49,812 nt of DNA from JAEDES01 sp964470055 (GCA_964470055.1 CAYXZZ010000004.1:1-49812); one strand, 5' to 3'; shown: positions 25,806 to 34,818, counted from the first letter of the stretch. The notes: generated by a model from the sequence alone, not told the origin. A program made the numbers and translations.

Positions 25806-26936
25806 TTACTTAAGATGTTTTTTTAGTTCGATGATGAAAAGATCGTCGGTCATTCCGGCTATAAAATCAATAACCATACGTTTTTTAGATGTGTTTTCAA
25901 GATACGAGGTTGATTGATTGTCTAGAAAAATCTGGTAGATAAGACTAGATTTATTTTCTTTTTCTATATCTTCTAAGTAATCATTAAATAATATATTCAT
26001 TCCTTGTTTATAATATTCTTTTTCTTCGGGTGTCATACTTTTTTTGTAAATATGTTCAGTGTTGAATCTTTTTAGAGCGAATAAGGCTTGATATACTTCT
26101 TGACTCATCTTTATGTATGGTTTGTTGATGCTTTCCTTAATTATATCTAGGATGATAGTATTAATTATTTCTTTATTTGTTGTTCCTAAAACATTACTTA
26201 TTTCAATAGGAATTTCTTCTCTTTTTATTTTCCCTAGAGTTATAGCATCTTCTATATCTCTTCCGATGTAACCGATAATGTCACTTATTCTAACTACGCA
26301 TCCTTCTAAAGTCATAGGACTACATTTTTTAGTGGAAGAATAGTCTTTATATGAATTATTAAACTCCTTTAAGAATTCTTCTTGATCTTTTTTCATTGGA
26401 ACATATTTATTGGATAACATTTCACCGTTATGACACATTATACCGTCTAATACTTGAATTGATAAATTTAGACCATTGCCTTTATTTTCTACATACATAC
26501 AATGTCTTACACTTTGAATGTTGTGGGCAAATGTTTCGCCTAACTCTCTTTGAGAAATTTCATCAAGGATATATTCTCCTTCATGGCCTAGTGGTGTATG
26601 ACCTATATCATGTCCAAGGGCAATGGCTTCTATTAAATCTTCATTTAGATTTAAGGCTCTACCTATGGTTCTAGCAATCTTACTAACTAGTTGAACATGA
26701 ATCATTCGTTTTGATATATGGTCATTTTCCTTGTACGGAAATACTTGAGTTTTATCAGAATAACGAGAATAACTTAGGGAATGAATAATTCTGTCAATAT
26801 CTCTAAAATAACTTGGTCTGATATCATCATCAGTTAGTTCTTTTAGACGAATTGATTCACTACTTTTAGTGGCATATTCACTTAGATTTTGTTCTTTAGT
26901 TAAAAAGTTAAGTTTTGCTTGGTCTAAATATTCCAT
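25806..26936 (-). CDS. dGTPase-like HD-domain triphosphohydrolase
   Basis: 376 residues. It has the dNTPase pattern: YFRDIDRIIHSLSYSRYSDKTQVF at the start (quoted as RDIDRIIHS and YSDKTQVFP), then AIALGHDIGHTPLGHEGE around residues 105-122 with the metal-binding HD pair, and a later GCVVRISDIIGYIGRDIED. Members remove triphosphate from dGTP and trim nucleotide pools. It follows trhP2 with a 12-base gap, so it is probably the last gene of that transcript. It is closer to the broad dGTPase-like group than to E. coli Dgt. Substrate choice is not readable from sequence. Confidence 0.9.
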   Translation of the reverse strand: MEYLDQAKLNFLTKEQNLSEYATKSSESIRLKELTDDDIRPSYFRDIDRIIHSLSYSRYSDKTQVFPYKENDHISKRMIHVQLVSKIARTIGRALNLNEDLIEAIALGHDIGHTPLGHEGEYILDEISQRELGETFAHNIQSVRHCMYVENKGNGLNLSIQVLDGIMCHNGEMLSNKYVPMKKDQEEFLKEFNNSYKDYSSTKKCSPMTLEGCVVRISDIIGYIGRDIEDAITLGKIKREEIPIEISNVLGTTNKEIINTIILDIIKESINKPYIKMSQEVYQALFALKRFNTEHIYKKSMTPEEKEYYKQGMNILFNDYLEDIEKENKSSLIYQIFLDNQSTSYLENTSKKRMVIDFIAGMTDDLFIIELKKHLK

Positions 26937-26948
26937 ATCTTTCCTCCA

Positions 26949-28133
26949 TTAGTCATGTTTTTTAATTAGTCTAATCATTGAATATGTTGGTAGTTCTAAG
27001 TTAAATTTTAATTTTAGGACTTGTTCTGGATGGCGAGCAACTTCTAGTTCGTTCATATTTTCATCATAAATTTTATCGACAGTATATGAATATACTTCTC
27101 CAGATGGGGTGAAAAATTCAATTTCATCACTGGGTTCAAAATAATTTCTTTCTACTAGAACTAAACAATTATTTTCTTTGTCATAGCCAGTTATTATTCC
27201 TAGATAATCTTGGTTTGAGATTTCTTGTCTTCCTGTATAATATTGGTCTGTTTCATCGGCTTCTTTCATGAAGTAGTGGGTTGAAACTTCTCTATTGGCA
27301 ACTCGGCTTAGGCGATATTCTAAAACTTTCAATTGCTCTTCAGTTAAAGTATTATCATAAATTGCATCAATTAATTCACGATATGTTCCAATTACTGTTG
27401 CGAGATAATATAAAGAGCGCATACGGCCTTCTACTTTTAGACTCTTTACTCCTATTTCGATTAAATCTTTGATGTGGCGAGCCATATTTAAATCTTTGGT
27501 AGCCATAGTAAACTTTTTTTCTTCTTCTGTTTCAAAAGCAAAACGACAAACTTGAGCACATCCTCCACGATTAGCATCTCGGTTGGTAACGTAGTTTGAT
27601 AAAGCACAACGTCCACTGAAACATGTACACATAGCACCATGAATGAATACTTCAATATCCACTTTAGTTTTGTCAATAATTTCAGCAATTTCATTCTTTG
27701 AAAGTTCTCGCGCTAAAACAACTCTGTTGATTCCTTCTTCTTTGAAATACTCAACTGCGGTAGAATTGCTTGTGGAGTTTTGAGTTGAAAGATGAACTTC
27801 CACGTTAGGATAATTAGTTTTGATATGAGAGATAATGAAAGGATCACTTACAATAAAAGCATCAATTCCGGCAGCAACTACTTCTTTAATATATTCTTCT
27901 ACTCCATCCATGTCTTCATTATGAAAAACAATATTTAAAGTTAGATAGACTTTTTTACCTAGGTTATGTGCAAAATCACAACTTTCTTTAATTTGGTCAA
28001 TTGAAAAGTTTGTAGCATTGGCTCTTAGACTATATTTTTGACCTCCAATATATACTGCATCTGCACCATAAAGGAGTGTTACTTTTAAACGTTCAATATC
28101 ACCTGCTGGTGATAGTAATTCTATTCTATCCAT
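26949..28133 (-). CDS. trhP2: tRNA U34 hydroxylation protein TrhP2 (U32 family)
   Basis: 394 residues with the U32 signature: LLSPAGDIERLKVTLLYGAD at the start, then IHGAMCTCFSGRCALSNY and NRGGCAQVCRF (about 170-205), whose Cys bind an iron-sulfur cluster in this family. With its partner gene it makes 5-hydroxyuridine at the wobble base of certain tRNAs, using prephenate in known systems. It overlaps trhP1 by 8 bases, the same pairing as yrrN-yrrO of Bacillus. It is often annotated only as a peptidase, but the tRNA role fits the neighbouring trmR. Confidence 0.9.
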   Translation of the reverse strand: MDRIELLSPAGDIERLKVTLLYGADAVYIGGQKYSLRANATNFSIDQIKESCDFAHNLGKKVYLTLNIVFHNEDMDGVEEYIKEVVAAGIDAFIVSDPFIISHIKTNYPNVEVHLSTQNSTSNSTAVEYFKEEGINRVVLARELSKNEIAEIIDKTKVDIEVFIHGAMCTCFSGRCALSNYVTNRDANRGGCAQVCRFAFETEEEKKFTMATKDLNMARHIKDLIEIGVKSLKVEGRMRSLYYLATVIGTYRELIDAIYDNTLTEEQLKVLEYRLSRVANREVSTHYFMKEADETDQYYTGRQEISNQDYLGIITGYDKENNCLVLVERNYFEPSDEIEFFTPSGEVYSYTVDKIYDENMNELEVARHPEQVLKLKFNLELPTYSMIRLIKKHD

Positions 28134-28989
28134 TTTTCTTCACCTGATATATAGTTTTTTTAAAGAAGAAATTTGTGTTCGTTCCTAGTTTTTGGTATTT
28201 TTCAATATAGGATGCATCTTGGCATGATGTTTTAAGATAGTTTTTTGTATCAATTAAGATTTCATTAAAAAGTTCTTCTTCTATCCCATAGCCTCTCATA
28301 ATAATGTATTCTAATCCAGTATTATATAGATTTTTAATGACACTTGTACCATTTATTAAGTCTTTTAAAAAGAAGCTGGTACCATTTTCATCCTCTGTTA
28401 ATTCATAGACTGAATTTGTTACTTTTTCTGTTACGTCTAATACAGGTTTAGTTTCTTTATTTAAATCCTTGTAATAATTAGTAATTAGTTTTCTTTTTGA
28501 AAAAGCAACACTTGGTAGGCCTAACACTTCTACCATTGGAGTTATGGTTGTCTTTTTTATTATTTCAATGATTTCTTCTAAAGTTATTTCTTTTCCTAGA
28601 AGGGCATATTTTACGCCTTTTGAATGATAGTAGTTACATGTTTTATAATTATTGACCATATGAGTTTGACTCCATACTAAATCTGTTTTTAAAGCAAGGT
28701 CTTTTTTTAGTTTTAAAAGGGCTAAATCATAAAAGAAAATTCCTTGAAGAGATAATTTATCAAGTTCTTTTAGAAGAGATTTTAATGGCTCTATGTCACT
28801 GTTTAAAAGATTTTTATTGATATTTACATAGATTTCTAGATTAGGATGTGATTCTCGTAGTTGTTTTATTTCTTCTAGTGTGTAATAGATTGGACTTTGA
28901 ACTGCATAATCTTTTAAGGATAAGATTAGCCCATCGATTGTGTCTATATATAAGTTTTGTTTGTCACTTGGTTCTATTAATAGTTTCAT
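28126..28989 (-). CDS. trhP1: TrhP1-like partner of the U32 pair
   Basis: 287 residues, shorter than its partner. It shares the U32 barrel pattern (YYTLEEIKQLRESHPNLEIY as YVNINKNLLNSD, LVWSQTHMVNN, VEVLGLPSVAFSKRKLITNY) but lacks the four-Cys cluster, as expected for the first member of the TrhP1-TrhP2 pair. It directly precedes and overlaps trhP2. Its ATG at 28989 follows an ACGAGGTGA ribosome site. It is probably a non-catalytic or auxiliary partner. Confidence 0.82.
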   Translation of the reverse strand: MKLLIEPSDKQNLYIDTIDGLILSLKDYAVQSPIYYTLEEIKQLRESHPNLEIYVNINKNLLNSDIEPLKSLLKELDKLSLQGIFFYDLALLKLKKDLALKTDLVWSQTHMVNNYKTCNYYHSKGVKYALLGKEITLEEIIEIIKKTTITPMVEVLGLPSVAFSKRKLITNYYKDLNKETKPVLDVTEKVTNSVYELTEDENGTSFFLKDLINGTSVIKNLYNTGLEYIIMRGYGIEEELFNEILIDTKNYLKTSCQDASYIEKYQKLGTNTNFFFKKTIYQVKKNG

Positions 28990-29065
28990 ACTTCACCTCG
29001 TAGATATTATATAATAACATTTCAAAAAAATAAAGGCTGGTATTTTGGATTAAGTTCAGTTGACA

Positions 29066-29092
29066 AAAAACATCTATTCTAGTGAATAGATG
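29066..29092 (-). terminator. Terminator after the frameshifted membrane-protein gene
   Basis: Perfect hairpin CATCTATTC - 4-base loop - GAATAGATG followed by six T on the minus strand, 15 bases beyond the stop at 29108. It ends the two-gene insert that begins at 30764. Confidence 0.8.
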
Positions 29093-29107
29093 GGACTTTT
29101 TAAATAA

Positions 29108-29886
29108 TTAATATCCTGAAAGTGGGACATTTTGAGTTGATTCTTGTTCTACTGGAGCATCGGCAATTATAAATTCAAAACTTTCATCGTTAAAATATTC
29201 TTCTTCACCGAAGATTGAATGAGCGATAAATGATTTAAAGGCAATTAACTGACCGTCTCTGACGTAGTAACTGACATAATCCATATATTTACTTACTCCG
29301 CGCCACTTTAGAAAACAATTAAAACTACATTCTGAGGAAGTATAATAATTTTCTTTAACAATTTCTGTATAGTAGGTTTCGAATTGTCTTTTTATTTTGC
29401 GTTCAACATTAGTCGTATTTACTCCATAATATTCTAGTAAGGCATCGTCGGCGATTACTTCTTGAGTCTTTAGATTGATGTTGTAACTTCTAAAATATGG
29501 TTCTGGGGCGTAGGTTGTTTCATTATTTATAACTTTGATTACTAGAGAAAGAATAATCCCGTTGATGTCATATTCGTATGTTATAACACTTTTGTCACGG
29601 TTCATATAATCATCACAAAAAAGTAAAATATCTTTATTTACTTCTTTAAAGACATCGGCCTTCAAATTGACATATGGAACTTCCTTAGAGTATGTGGTAC
29701 TTGTGTCTGAATATTTTGTATATACTAAGTGAGCACTTGTATCTTGTTTAATGTCATTATAATTTTCAGTTGACTTTTTTTGATAGAATGTGTATGCGAT
29801 AAAAAAGCAGGCTATTAAGGTACCAAGAATTGCATAGGCTTTTTGTGTACTTTGAGTTATCTTTTTGTTTTTTTATGACTAGCCAT
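29108..29886 (-). CDS. Membrane-anchored protein with an apparent frameshift near its start
   Basis: The expected ATG at 29886 has an excellent ribosome site (TAAGGAGG) but reads only MASHKKTKR before a TAA. A one-base shift within the A-rich run (about 29863-29880) joins it to a long open frame starting KITQSTQKAYAILGTLIA, giving a helix (about residues 16-30) and a ~220-residue extracytoplasmic domain with YYVRDGQLIAFKSF. Without the shift, only a TTG at 29665 would open the frame and the helix would be lost. The C-terminal domain loosely resembles DUF3298/RsiV-type proteins; this is weak. It is coupled to the NlpC/P60 fusion gene, whose stop codon adjoins its ribosome site. The shift could be a homopolymer sequencing error, slippage or a real mutation. 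Confidence 0.6.
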
Positions 29887-29897
29887 TTTGTGCCTCC

Positions 29898-30764
29898 TTA
29901 TACACCGTTTATTCTCATAATTCCTAGAATTGCGTGACTTGAACAGGTTCTGTAATCTTCATCAAGGACTATTCCCCACTTGCTTCCTTTAGCGTGAACT
30001 ACTTCAGTACCAATACCAGTTAAAATTCCTACATGTCCGTCATACATAACTAAGTCTCCAGCACGGATATCAGTTGGACTTACTAAGGTATATGATGATT
30101 TGTCATTCCATTGTGAGGAGGTTGTTCGTTGAAGATTTATCCCAAAATGTTTGAATACGCCTTGAACAAAACCACTACAATCAGTACCAGTATATGGTTC
30201 TTCTCCGTTCCAACTACCACCATAAATATATTGTTTTCCTATGAATCGTTTGGCATAAACAACAATTTCTGCACCTAGTAGTGTTGATTGTCCATTACCT
30301 GTTTCTGTGATTTCTTCAGGTGGCGTCCCAGTCTCATATTCATCTGGATTTATTAGAAATGACGTTTTATCTTTGACATTATTTTTATCAATATAGGTTG
30401 CGGACTGAGTTCTAATGATTTCATTAGATAATTTTGCTTGGTCCCAGCAGGCCGCAACTTGGAATGTTTCATTTGATCCCATTAGGCCCATAACTACATC
30501 AACTATTGTAGGTAGAAAGAAACAAATTACCGCCGCAAGAAGACGATTTATTATTTTCTTTGTCCCGCCCTTTTCATCAGGATTTGTCAGTAATTTAACG
30601 AATTGAATTGTGCTTCCTATTATTAATAAAATGGGAACAATTATTTGAAAGATATCAAAAACTTTTCTTATTATGTCTAGAATTGGTATAATCCCATAAT
30701 CATTACAACAAGTTCCTAGTGTTTCATTACAACTTAAAAGCTGAAAATATGACATATCTAACAC
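29898..30764 (-). CDS. VirB2-like membrane module fused to NlpC/P60 peptidase
   Basis: 288 residues. The first ~100 form two hydrophobic helices (about 30-58 and 68-92) in the same arrangement as the VirB2-like proteins in the Tad/T4SS locus, with the shared words IQFVKLL, DEKGG and AACWDQAK. A linker (about 105-160) leads to an NlpC/P60 cell-wall peptidase domain: TDCSGF (catalytic Cys, about 197), YDGHVGIL (His, about 243) and VVHAKG (third residue, about 256), preceded by KRFIGKQYIYGG. It should cut peptidoglycan stem peptides beside the membrane. It stands between trmR and trhP1, a position not occupied in Bacillus, and forms an operon with the frameshifted gene that follows. It is probably a VirB1-type helper of the distant secretion locus. 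Confidence 0.88.
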   Translation of the reverse strand: MLDMSYFQLLSCNETLGTCCNDYGIIPILDIIRKVFDIFQIIVPILLIIGSTIQFVKLLTNPDEKGGTKKIINRLLAAVICFFLPTIVDVVMGLMGSNETFQVAACWDQAKLSNEIIRTQSATYIDKNNVKDKTSFLINPDEYETGTPPEEITETGNGQSTLLGAEIVVYAKRFIGKQYIYGGSWNGEEPYTGTDCSGFVQGVFKHFGINLQRTTSSQWNDKSSYTLVSPTDIRAGDLVMYDGHVGILTGIGTEVVHAKGSKWGIVLDEDYRTCSSHAILGIMRINGV

Positions 30765-30836
30765 TCCTTTGTTAAGGATATTTTATCATTATTATTAATT
30801 TTTGGATATTCTTTTATTAGTTTTTCCAAATTAAAA

Positions 30837-30854
30837 GCACCTAAAATTAGGCAC
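30837..30854 (-). terminator. Terminator after trmR
   Basis: Minus-strand GTGCCTAA/TTAGGTGC hairpin, allowing two wobble pairs, followed by TTTT. It cuts the trmR transcript off from the NlpC/P60 pair. Confidence 0.55.
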
Positions 30855-30859
30855 TTTAT

Positions 30860-31453
30860 TTATATTGGTCTTGATACTGCAATTCCATCTCCAATATCAA
30901 GAAACTCTGTTTCATATTTTTTATTTTCTTGAAGGAAGACTGCATAGTCTTTTAATTTTCTAACTAAGGCACGAAGATTTCTACTTTTGATTTCTTCTGG
31001 AGATTTGTCAACTAAACCATGAAAGTTCATATTATCAGTAATGATTGTTCCTTTTGGATTTAGATTGTATTCAAACTTTTCAAAAAACTTAATGTTTTGG
31101 GCTTTGGCAGCATCTATGAAGATTAAGTCAAATTTACCATCTAGTTTTACATCAAAAGCATCTTTGTATATCAAATGAATTCGATCTTCTAAATGGAATT
31201 TTTTAATATTCTTGACTGCTTCTAAATATCTTTTTTCATCTCTTTCAATAGTTGTTATTTCAGCATCAGGATTAGCAATGGCCATCATTATAGCAGAATA
31301 ACCTATAGCGGTTCCTATTTCTAAGATTCGCTCAACTTTATATTTTTTTATGTAGTTTGTTAGAAAATTAATTCCTTCATCTGTCATTATTGGGACATTG
31401 TTTTCTTCTGCATAATCTTTTATTTGTTGGAGATATGAATTATCATTTACCAT
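30860..31453 (-). CDS. trmR: tRNA 5-hydroxyuridine methyltransferase TrmR
   Basis: 197 residues, an O-methyltransferase of the COMT-like family: ILEIGTAIGYSAIMMA (about 40-55, SAM site), DLIFIDAAKAQN (metal and substrate site), and ITDNMNFHG. TrmR methylates the 5-hydroxyuridine made by TrhP to 5-methoxyuridine at tRNA position 34. Its genomic neighbourhood (mltG before, U32 pair after) is that of Bacillus yrrM. It overlaps mltG by 7 bases. Confidence 0.92.
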   Translation of the reverse strand: MVNDNSYLQQIKDYAEENNVPIMTDEGINFLTNYIKKYKVERILEIGTAIGYSAIMMAIANPDAEITTIERDEKRYLEAVKNIKKFHLEDRIHLIYKDAFDVKLDGKFDLIFIDAAKAQNIKFFEKFEYNLNPKGTIITDNMNFHGLVDKSPEEIKSRNLRALVRKLKDYAVFLQENKKYETEFLDIGDGIAVSRPI

Positions 31454-32523
31454 ATCCAGTCACCTTTTTCTTTTATTTCTTGTACTTTCGCTGTATGTTC
31501 CGCATTATTGCGTGTGAAATATATTTTACCATATTTATCTGCAACGAAATATAAATAATCTGATTGCGTTGGGAAGATACTTGCTTCAATACTTACAACT
31601 GATGGATTACAAATTGGACCAACAGGCATTTTTCCCATCATTGAAGTTGAACGTGTATTGTATGGATTTACTGTTGCGAATTGGGCCGTTGTTAGATCTT
31701 GATCCATTGCTTGTTGAAGTGCATAGTATGTTGTTACATCGCTTCCTAAATTCATTCCTATATTAAGACGATTTTCAAAAACCCCAACAATTTGTTTTCT
31801 ATTTTCACTATTTGTTCCCTCTAATTCTGCCATTGAAGCCATTGTTAGATAGTAATGAACAGACTTAGTCATTGATGATTGATATTTTGTTAGAATTGTA
31901 TTTGTTTGGTCTAACATTGTTTCAATAATTTTTTCTATTTTTACATCTTTATTAGTAAAGTTGTATGTATTTGGAGCAAGGTATCCTTCTAATGGATAGT
32001 AGATGCTTTCATTTAAGATATCGTCTGTTAAAAACCAATACTTTGTAATTAATGTTTGAATATAAGTTTTATCTTGCATTACAGCAATAACTTCATCATA
32101 TGTATGATTTGTTTTTTCGGCAATGTCTTCAGAAAAGTCTGTAATTCTTTCTCCTTCTTTGAAGGTTATTTTGATGACATCTGGATTGTAACTATTACCT
32201 TCTTCTAATGCCTGAATTATTTCAGATAATGACATATCTTTTGATAAAGTATAAGTTGATGCTTTCATAGAGTTTACTCGATTTAACTTAATATAAATGT
32301 TGAAGACTAATTCATTTCTAATTAGATTTTTTTCTTTTAAGATAGTTCCTATTTGTCTTGAAGTTGCTCCATTTGGAATGATTACTTCAACTTGAGCGTT
32401 ACTTTTACTGTTAACTGGGCTTGTCATTACTATCCATGTTGTTGCAAGAACAATAATAGTAATTAGAAGTATTATTAAAATTATTAGTAGTGGTTTTGCT
32501 TTTCGCTTTGTCTTTACTGCCAT
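31447..32523 (-). CDS. mltG: Endolytic transglycosylase MltG
   Basis: 358 residues. A basic N-terminus and one helix (about 13-33) are followed by the YceG domain: VIIPNGATSRQIGTILKEKN and, in the catalytic part, MASMAELEGTN (the first Glu of AELE at the family's active position), VGVFENRLNIGMNLGSD and YNTRS. MltG cuts nascent glycan strands and sets their length. The gene is between DUF1292 and trmR as in Bacillus (yrrL). It shows the organism has peptidoglycan. Confidence 0.95.
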   Translation of the reverse strand: MAVKTKRKAKPLLIILIILLITIIVLATTWIVMTSPVNSKSNAQVEVIIPNGATSRQIGTILKEKNLIRNELVFNIYIKLNRVNSMKASTYTLSKDMSLSEIIQALEEGNSYNPDVIKITFKEGERITDFSEDIAEKTNHTYDEVIAVMQDKTYIQTLITKYWFLTDDILNESIYYPLEGYLAPNTYNFTNKDVKIEKIIETMLDQTNTILTKYQSSMTKSVHYYLTMASMAELEGTNSENRKQIVGVFENRLNIGMNLGSDVTTYYALQQAMDQDLTTAQFATVNPYNTRSTSMMGKMPVGPICNPSVVSIEASIFPTQSDYLYFVADKYGKIYFTRNNAEHTAKVQEIKEKGDWIW

Positions 32524-32546
32524 AAATCCTCCCTAGAAAAAATAAA

Positions 32547-32561
32547 GAGCCATTATTGCTC
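32547..32561 (-). terminator. Possible weak terminator/attenuator between the DUF1292 gene and mltG
   Basis: GAGC - 7 bases - GCTC followed by TTTATTTTTT on the minus strand, overlapping the stop codon of the DUF1292 gene. The short stem suggests partial read-through. Confidence 0.3.
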
Positions 32562-32846
32562 ATTATTTCCGTTTGTTGCTTTATTCTTTAGTTCTTCTTG
32601 TAATGTTTCAAGGATTGTTTCAATTACTTTCCATTCTTTTTCACTTTCAATTGCTTCTAATCTTCCATTGTTATCCTCTGGATGATAAATTGAAGCATAA
32701 ACTTCGATATTTCCATACTCATCTCTTGAGTTATCAGTGTATACGATATAATTTTTTCCTGTTTCATCACTTTCAAATGTGAATAGTACGTCATATACTA
32801 CTTCATTTCCATTTTCATCTAACATTGAGAATGTATTTTGTTTCAT
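32553..32846 (-). CDS. DUF1292 family protein (YrzB-like)
   Basis: 97 residues, acidic, with MLDENGNEVVYDVLFTFESD and KNYIVYTDNSRDEYGN, the DUF1292 pattern, and EKEWKVIETILETLQEE at the end. It is a small soluble protein of unknown biochemical function. It stands between ruvX and mltG, its conserved place in Bacilli. Confidence 0.9.
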   Translation of the reverse strand: MKQNTFSMLDENGNEVVYDVLFTFESDETGKNYIVYTDNSRDEYGNIEVYASIYHPEDNNGRLEAIESEKEWKVIETILETLQEELKNKATNGNNEQ

Positions 32847-32848
32847 AG

Positions 32849-33265
32849 TTATTTCCTTTCTTTATCTAAAAATGTTTGTAATATTATAGTTGCTGCTACA
32901 CTATCAACAACTTTTTTTCTGTTCTTACGAGAAACGTTTCCCATAATCAACATGTCTGTTGCACTTTTGGTAGTTAACCTTTCATCTTGAAGATATATTG
33001 GAATTGTTACTAGTTTTTCTAACTTTTCTTTAAATTCTAAACTTAGTTCGCCTTTAGGACCAATCGTATTATTCATATTTTTTGGAAATCCTAAAACGAT
33101 ACCATCAATTTTTAATTCATCAACTAATTGTTTTACTTCATTTAACAAACGATCATACTCTTCTTTGTGTCTGATTGTCTTATAAGTTGATGCGATTAAG
33201 CCAGTAGCATCACTTACAGATATTCCTAAAGTTCTACTACCTAAATCAAGACCTAAATATTTCAT
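32849..33265 (-). CDS. ruvX: YqgF/RuvX family nuclease
   Basis: 138 residues with an RNase H-like fold: YLGLDLGSRTLGISVSD (first acidic residue), IVLGFPKNMNNTIGPKG, YLQDERLTT (Glu) and KVVDSVAATIIL (final Asp). Family members process pre-16S rRNA or resolve branched DNA. Its ATG overlaps the ireB stop codon (TAATG), so the two are translationally coupled. Confidence 0.95.
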   Translation of the reverse strand: MKYLGLDLGSRTLGISVSDATGLIASTYKTIRHKEEYDRLLNEVKQLVDELKIDGIVLGFPKNMNNTIGPKGELSLEFKEKLEKLVTIPIYLQDERLTTKSATDMLIMGNVSRKNRKKVVDSVAATIILQTFLDKERK

Positions 33266-33519
33266 TATTTATTTTTATTATGAAATTCTACTAGTAATAT
33301 TTCGACTATCTTTGCACGGTCTATTGCTTGGATTTTGTTTCTAGCATCTTTATAACTAGAAATGTATCCTGGATCTCCACTGATTAAATATCCAACAATT
33401 TGATTAACTGGATTGTAGCCTCTTTCTTCTAAGGCTTCGTAAACTTCTTTTAAAGTTAAACGTGTCATCTCAGCATCAAGATCTTGCACTTTGAAAAGAC
33501 TTGTATTTTCTTGTGACAT
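33265..33519 (-). CDS. ireB: IreB family regulatory protein
   Basis: 84 residues, DUF965/IreB: QDLDAEMTRLTLKEVYEAL and GYLISGDPGYISSYKDARN are characteristic. In enterococci IreB is a phosphorylation target of the Ser/Thr kinase that senses the cell wall. It heads the ireB-ruvX-DUF1292-mltG-trmR operon, with its own promoter and a GAGGTGA ribosome site. Confidence 0.95.
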   Translation of the reverse strand: MSQENTSLFKVQDLDAEMTRLTLKEVYEALEERGYNPVNQIVGYLISGDPGYISSYKDARNKIQAIDRAKIVEILLVEFHNKNK

Positions 33520-33550
33520 ACAATCACCTCACTATAACATTTATATTTTT

Positions 33551-33579
33551 ATTTTAGCATTATTTAGTTCTAATTACAA
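33551..33579 (-). promoter_or_regulatory. Promoter of the ireB operon
   Basis: Minus-strand TTGTAA (33574-33579), 17 bases, TAAAAT (33551-33556), 32 bases before the ireB ATG. Confidence 0.6.
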
Positions 33580-33597
33580 TAAAATGTATGATTAAAT

Positions 33598-34752
33598 TTA
33601 TGCGGCGTAGAATATTCCCATAAAGATGGCAAATGCTAAAAAGATTAGTGTAACTATCCAACCGTTTAATTTTTCAAACCGACTACTTTTATTTTTAACT
33701 CCAAGAGCCATTGTGATTAGGGCTCCTCCTACTAATCCACCGATGTGAGCGGCATTGTCTATTCCGGTTGATAAGAAACCTATTATTAGATTAAAGATTA
33801 CTAGTGGGAGAATTTGACTTTTGATTACATTTCCTAAGTATACTCTGTAATGATAACCAAAGTATAATAAAGCACCCATAAGTCCAAAGATGGCTCCACT
33901 TGCTCCAACAGATGCTGTGTCTCCATTGAATGTTATTGATAAAAGACTTCCAAATAATGCACTCACAAAGTAAATTACTGTGAATTTTGTTTTTCCTAAG
34001 AAACTTTCAATTTGACTACCAAGGACGTATAAAGCGTAACAGTTAAATACTAAATGCCAAATGTCCATATGAAGAAAAGTACCTGTTATTAAGCGATAAT
34101 ACTGTCCATATCTGATACTTGGACCATGTACACATAATTCTAGCATTACATTTTGACTCTCACCAAAGATTAGTGGAACTAGGTAAAAAATAATGTTTAC
34201 TGCTATTAAAATGTATGTAATCATTGGAAATTTACTTCTAAATACTTTTTCTACTTTTTTAGCATCTTCTTGATTATGTTTATTAATATCACCTGTTATT
34301 TTCATAAATAGTTCTGTCCCCTTTTCAGTGAATTTTAACTTGTTTTTTATGTCAGGAAATGCTTTGGAAATAGTTTCATTTTTTCCAATATCACTTTCAT
34401 CTGTTACTTTTACACACAAACTATTTGGTGTTGAGGCTTCATCTAAATTAACATTGTCACTAAGATTTAAGAAAAAACTTGCAACATTCATTTTGAATAA
34501 AGATAAAGTCTTTCTCTTGATTTTTTTCATTATTCGATTAGTTTTAAATTTATCAAAATCAAATTGTTCATCGTTATGGATGTATCCAGATACAATACGA
34601 ATAACTTGATAATCTTCTTGTAAATTTTCTAACCAAATCTCATTTTCTACTCCTTGAAGAATAATAGGATTATAGTTTTTTTCTGTTATAAAATAATGGA
34701 GTAATTTCATTACCATTATATTCTTGTCGTCTAACATTACATCTTGTTCCAT
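33598..34752 (-). CDS. Rhomboid family intramembrane serine protease
   Basis: 384 residues. A soluble N-terminal ~170 residues is followed by six or so helices with the rhomboid active site: HMDIWHLVFNCYALYVLG (loop His-Asn), GASGAIFG (nucleophile Ser) and NAAHIGGLVGG (catalytic His). The long N-terminal soluble domain is like Bacillus YqgP, but no C-terminal TPR is present. It cuts single-pass membrane proteins, and the substrate here is unknown. It has an AGGAGG ribosome site and is divergent from the TspO-like gene. Confidence 0.93.
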   Translation of the reverse strand: MEQDVMLDDKNIMVMKLLHYFITEKNYNPIILQGVENEIWLENLQEDYQVIRIVSGYIHNDEQFDFDKFKTNRIMKKIKRKTLSLFKMNVASFFLNLSDNVNLDEASTPNSLCVKVTDESDIGKNETISKAFPDIKNKLKFTEKGTELFMKITGDINKHNQEDAKKVEKVFRSKFPMITYILIAVNIIFYLVPLIFGESQNVMLELCVHGPSIRYGQYYRLITGTFLHMDIWHLVFNCYALYVLGSQIESFLGKTKFTVIYFVSALFGSLLSITFNGDTASVGASGAIFGLMGALLYFGYHYRVYLGNVIKSQILPLVIFNLIIGFLSTGIDNAAHIGGLVGGALITMALGVKNKSSRFEKLNGWIVTLIFLAFAIFMGIFYAA

Positions 34753-34818
34753 GTATACCTCCTAAAACATTAATATTATTATAATATAAAACATAAAATA
34801 AAGAAAGAGGTGATTATT

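Noticed and set aside
29863..29880. Classical -1 slippery heptamer A AAA AAC at the frameshift site
   Set aside because: The reading phase of the ATG frame does not place the heptamer in register, so only general homopolymer slippage can be considered.
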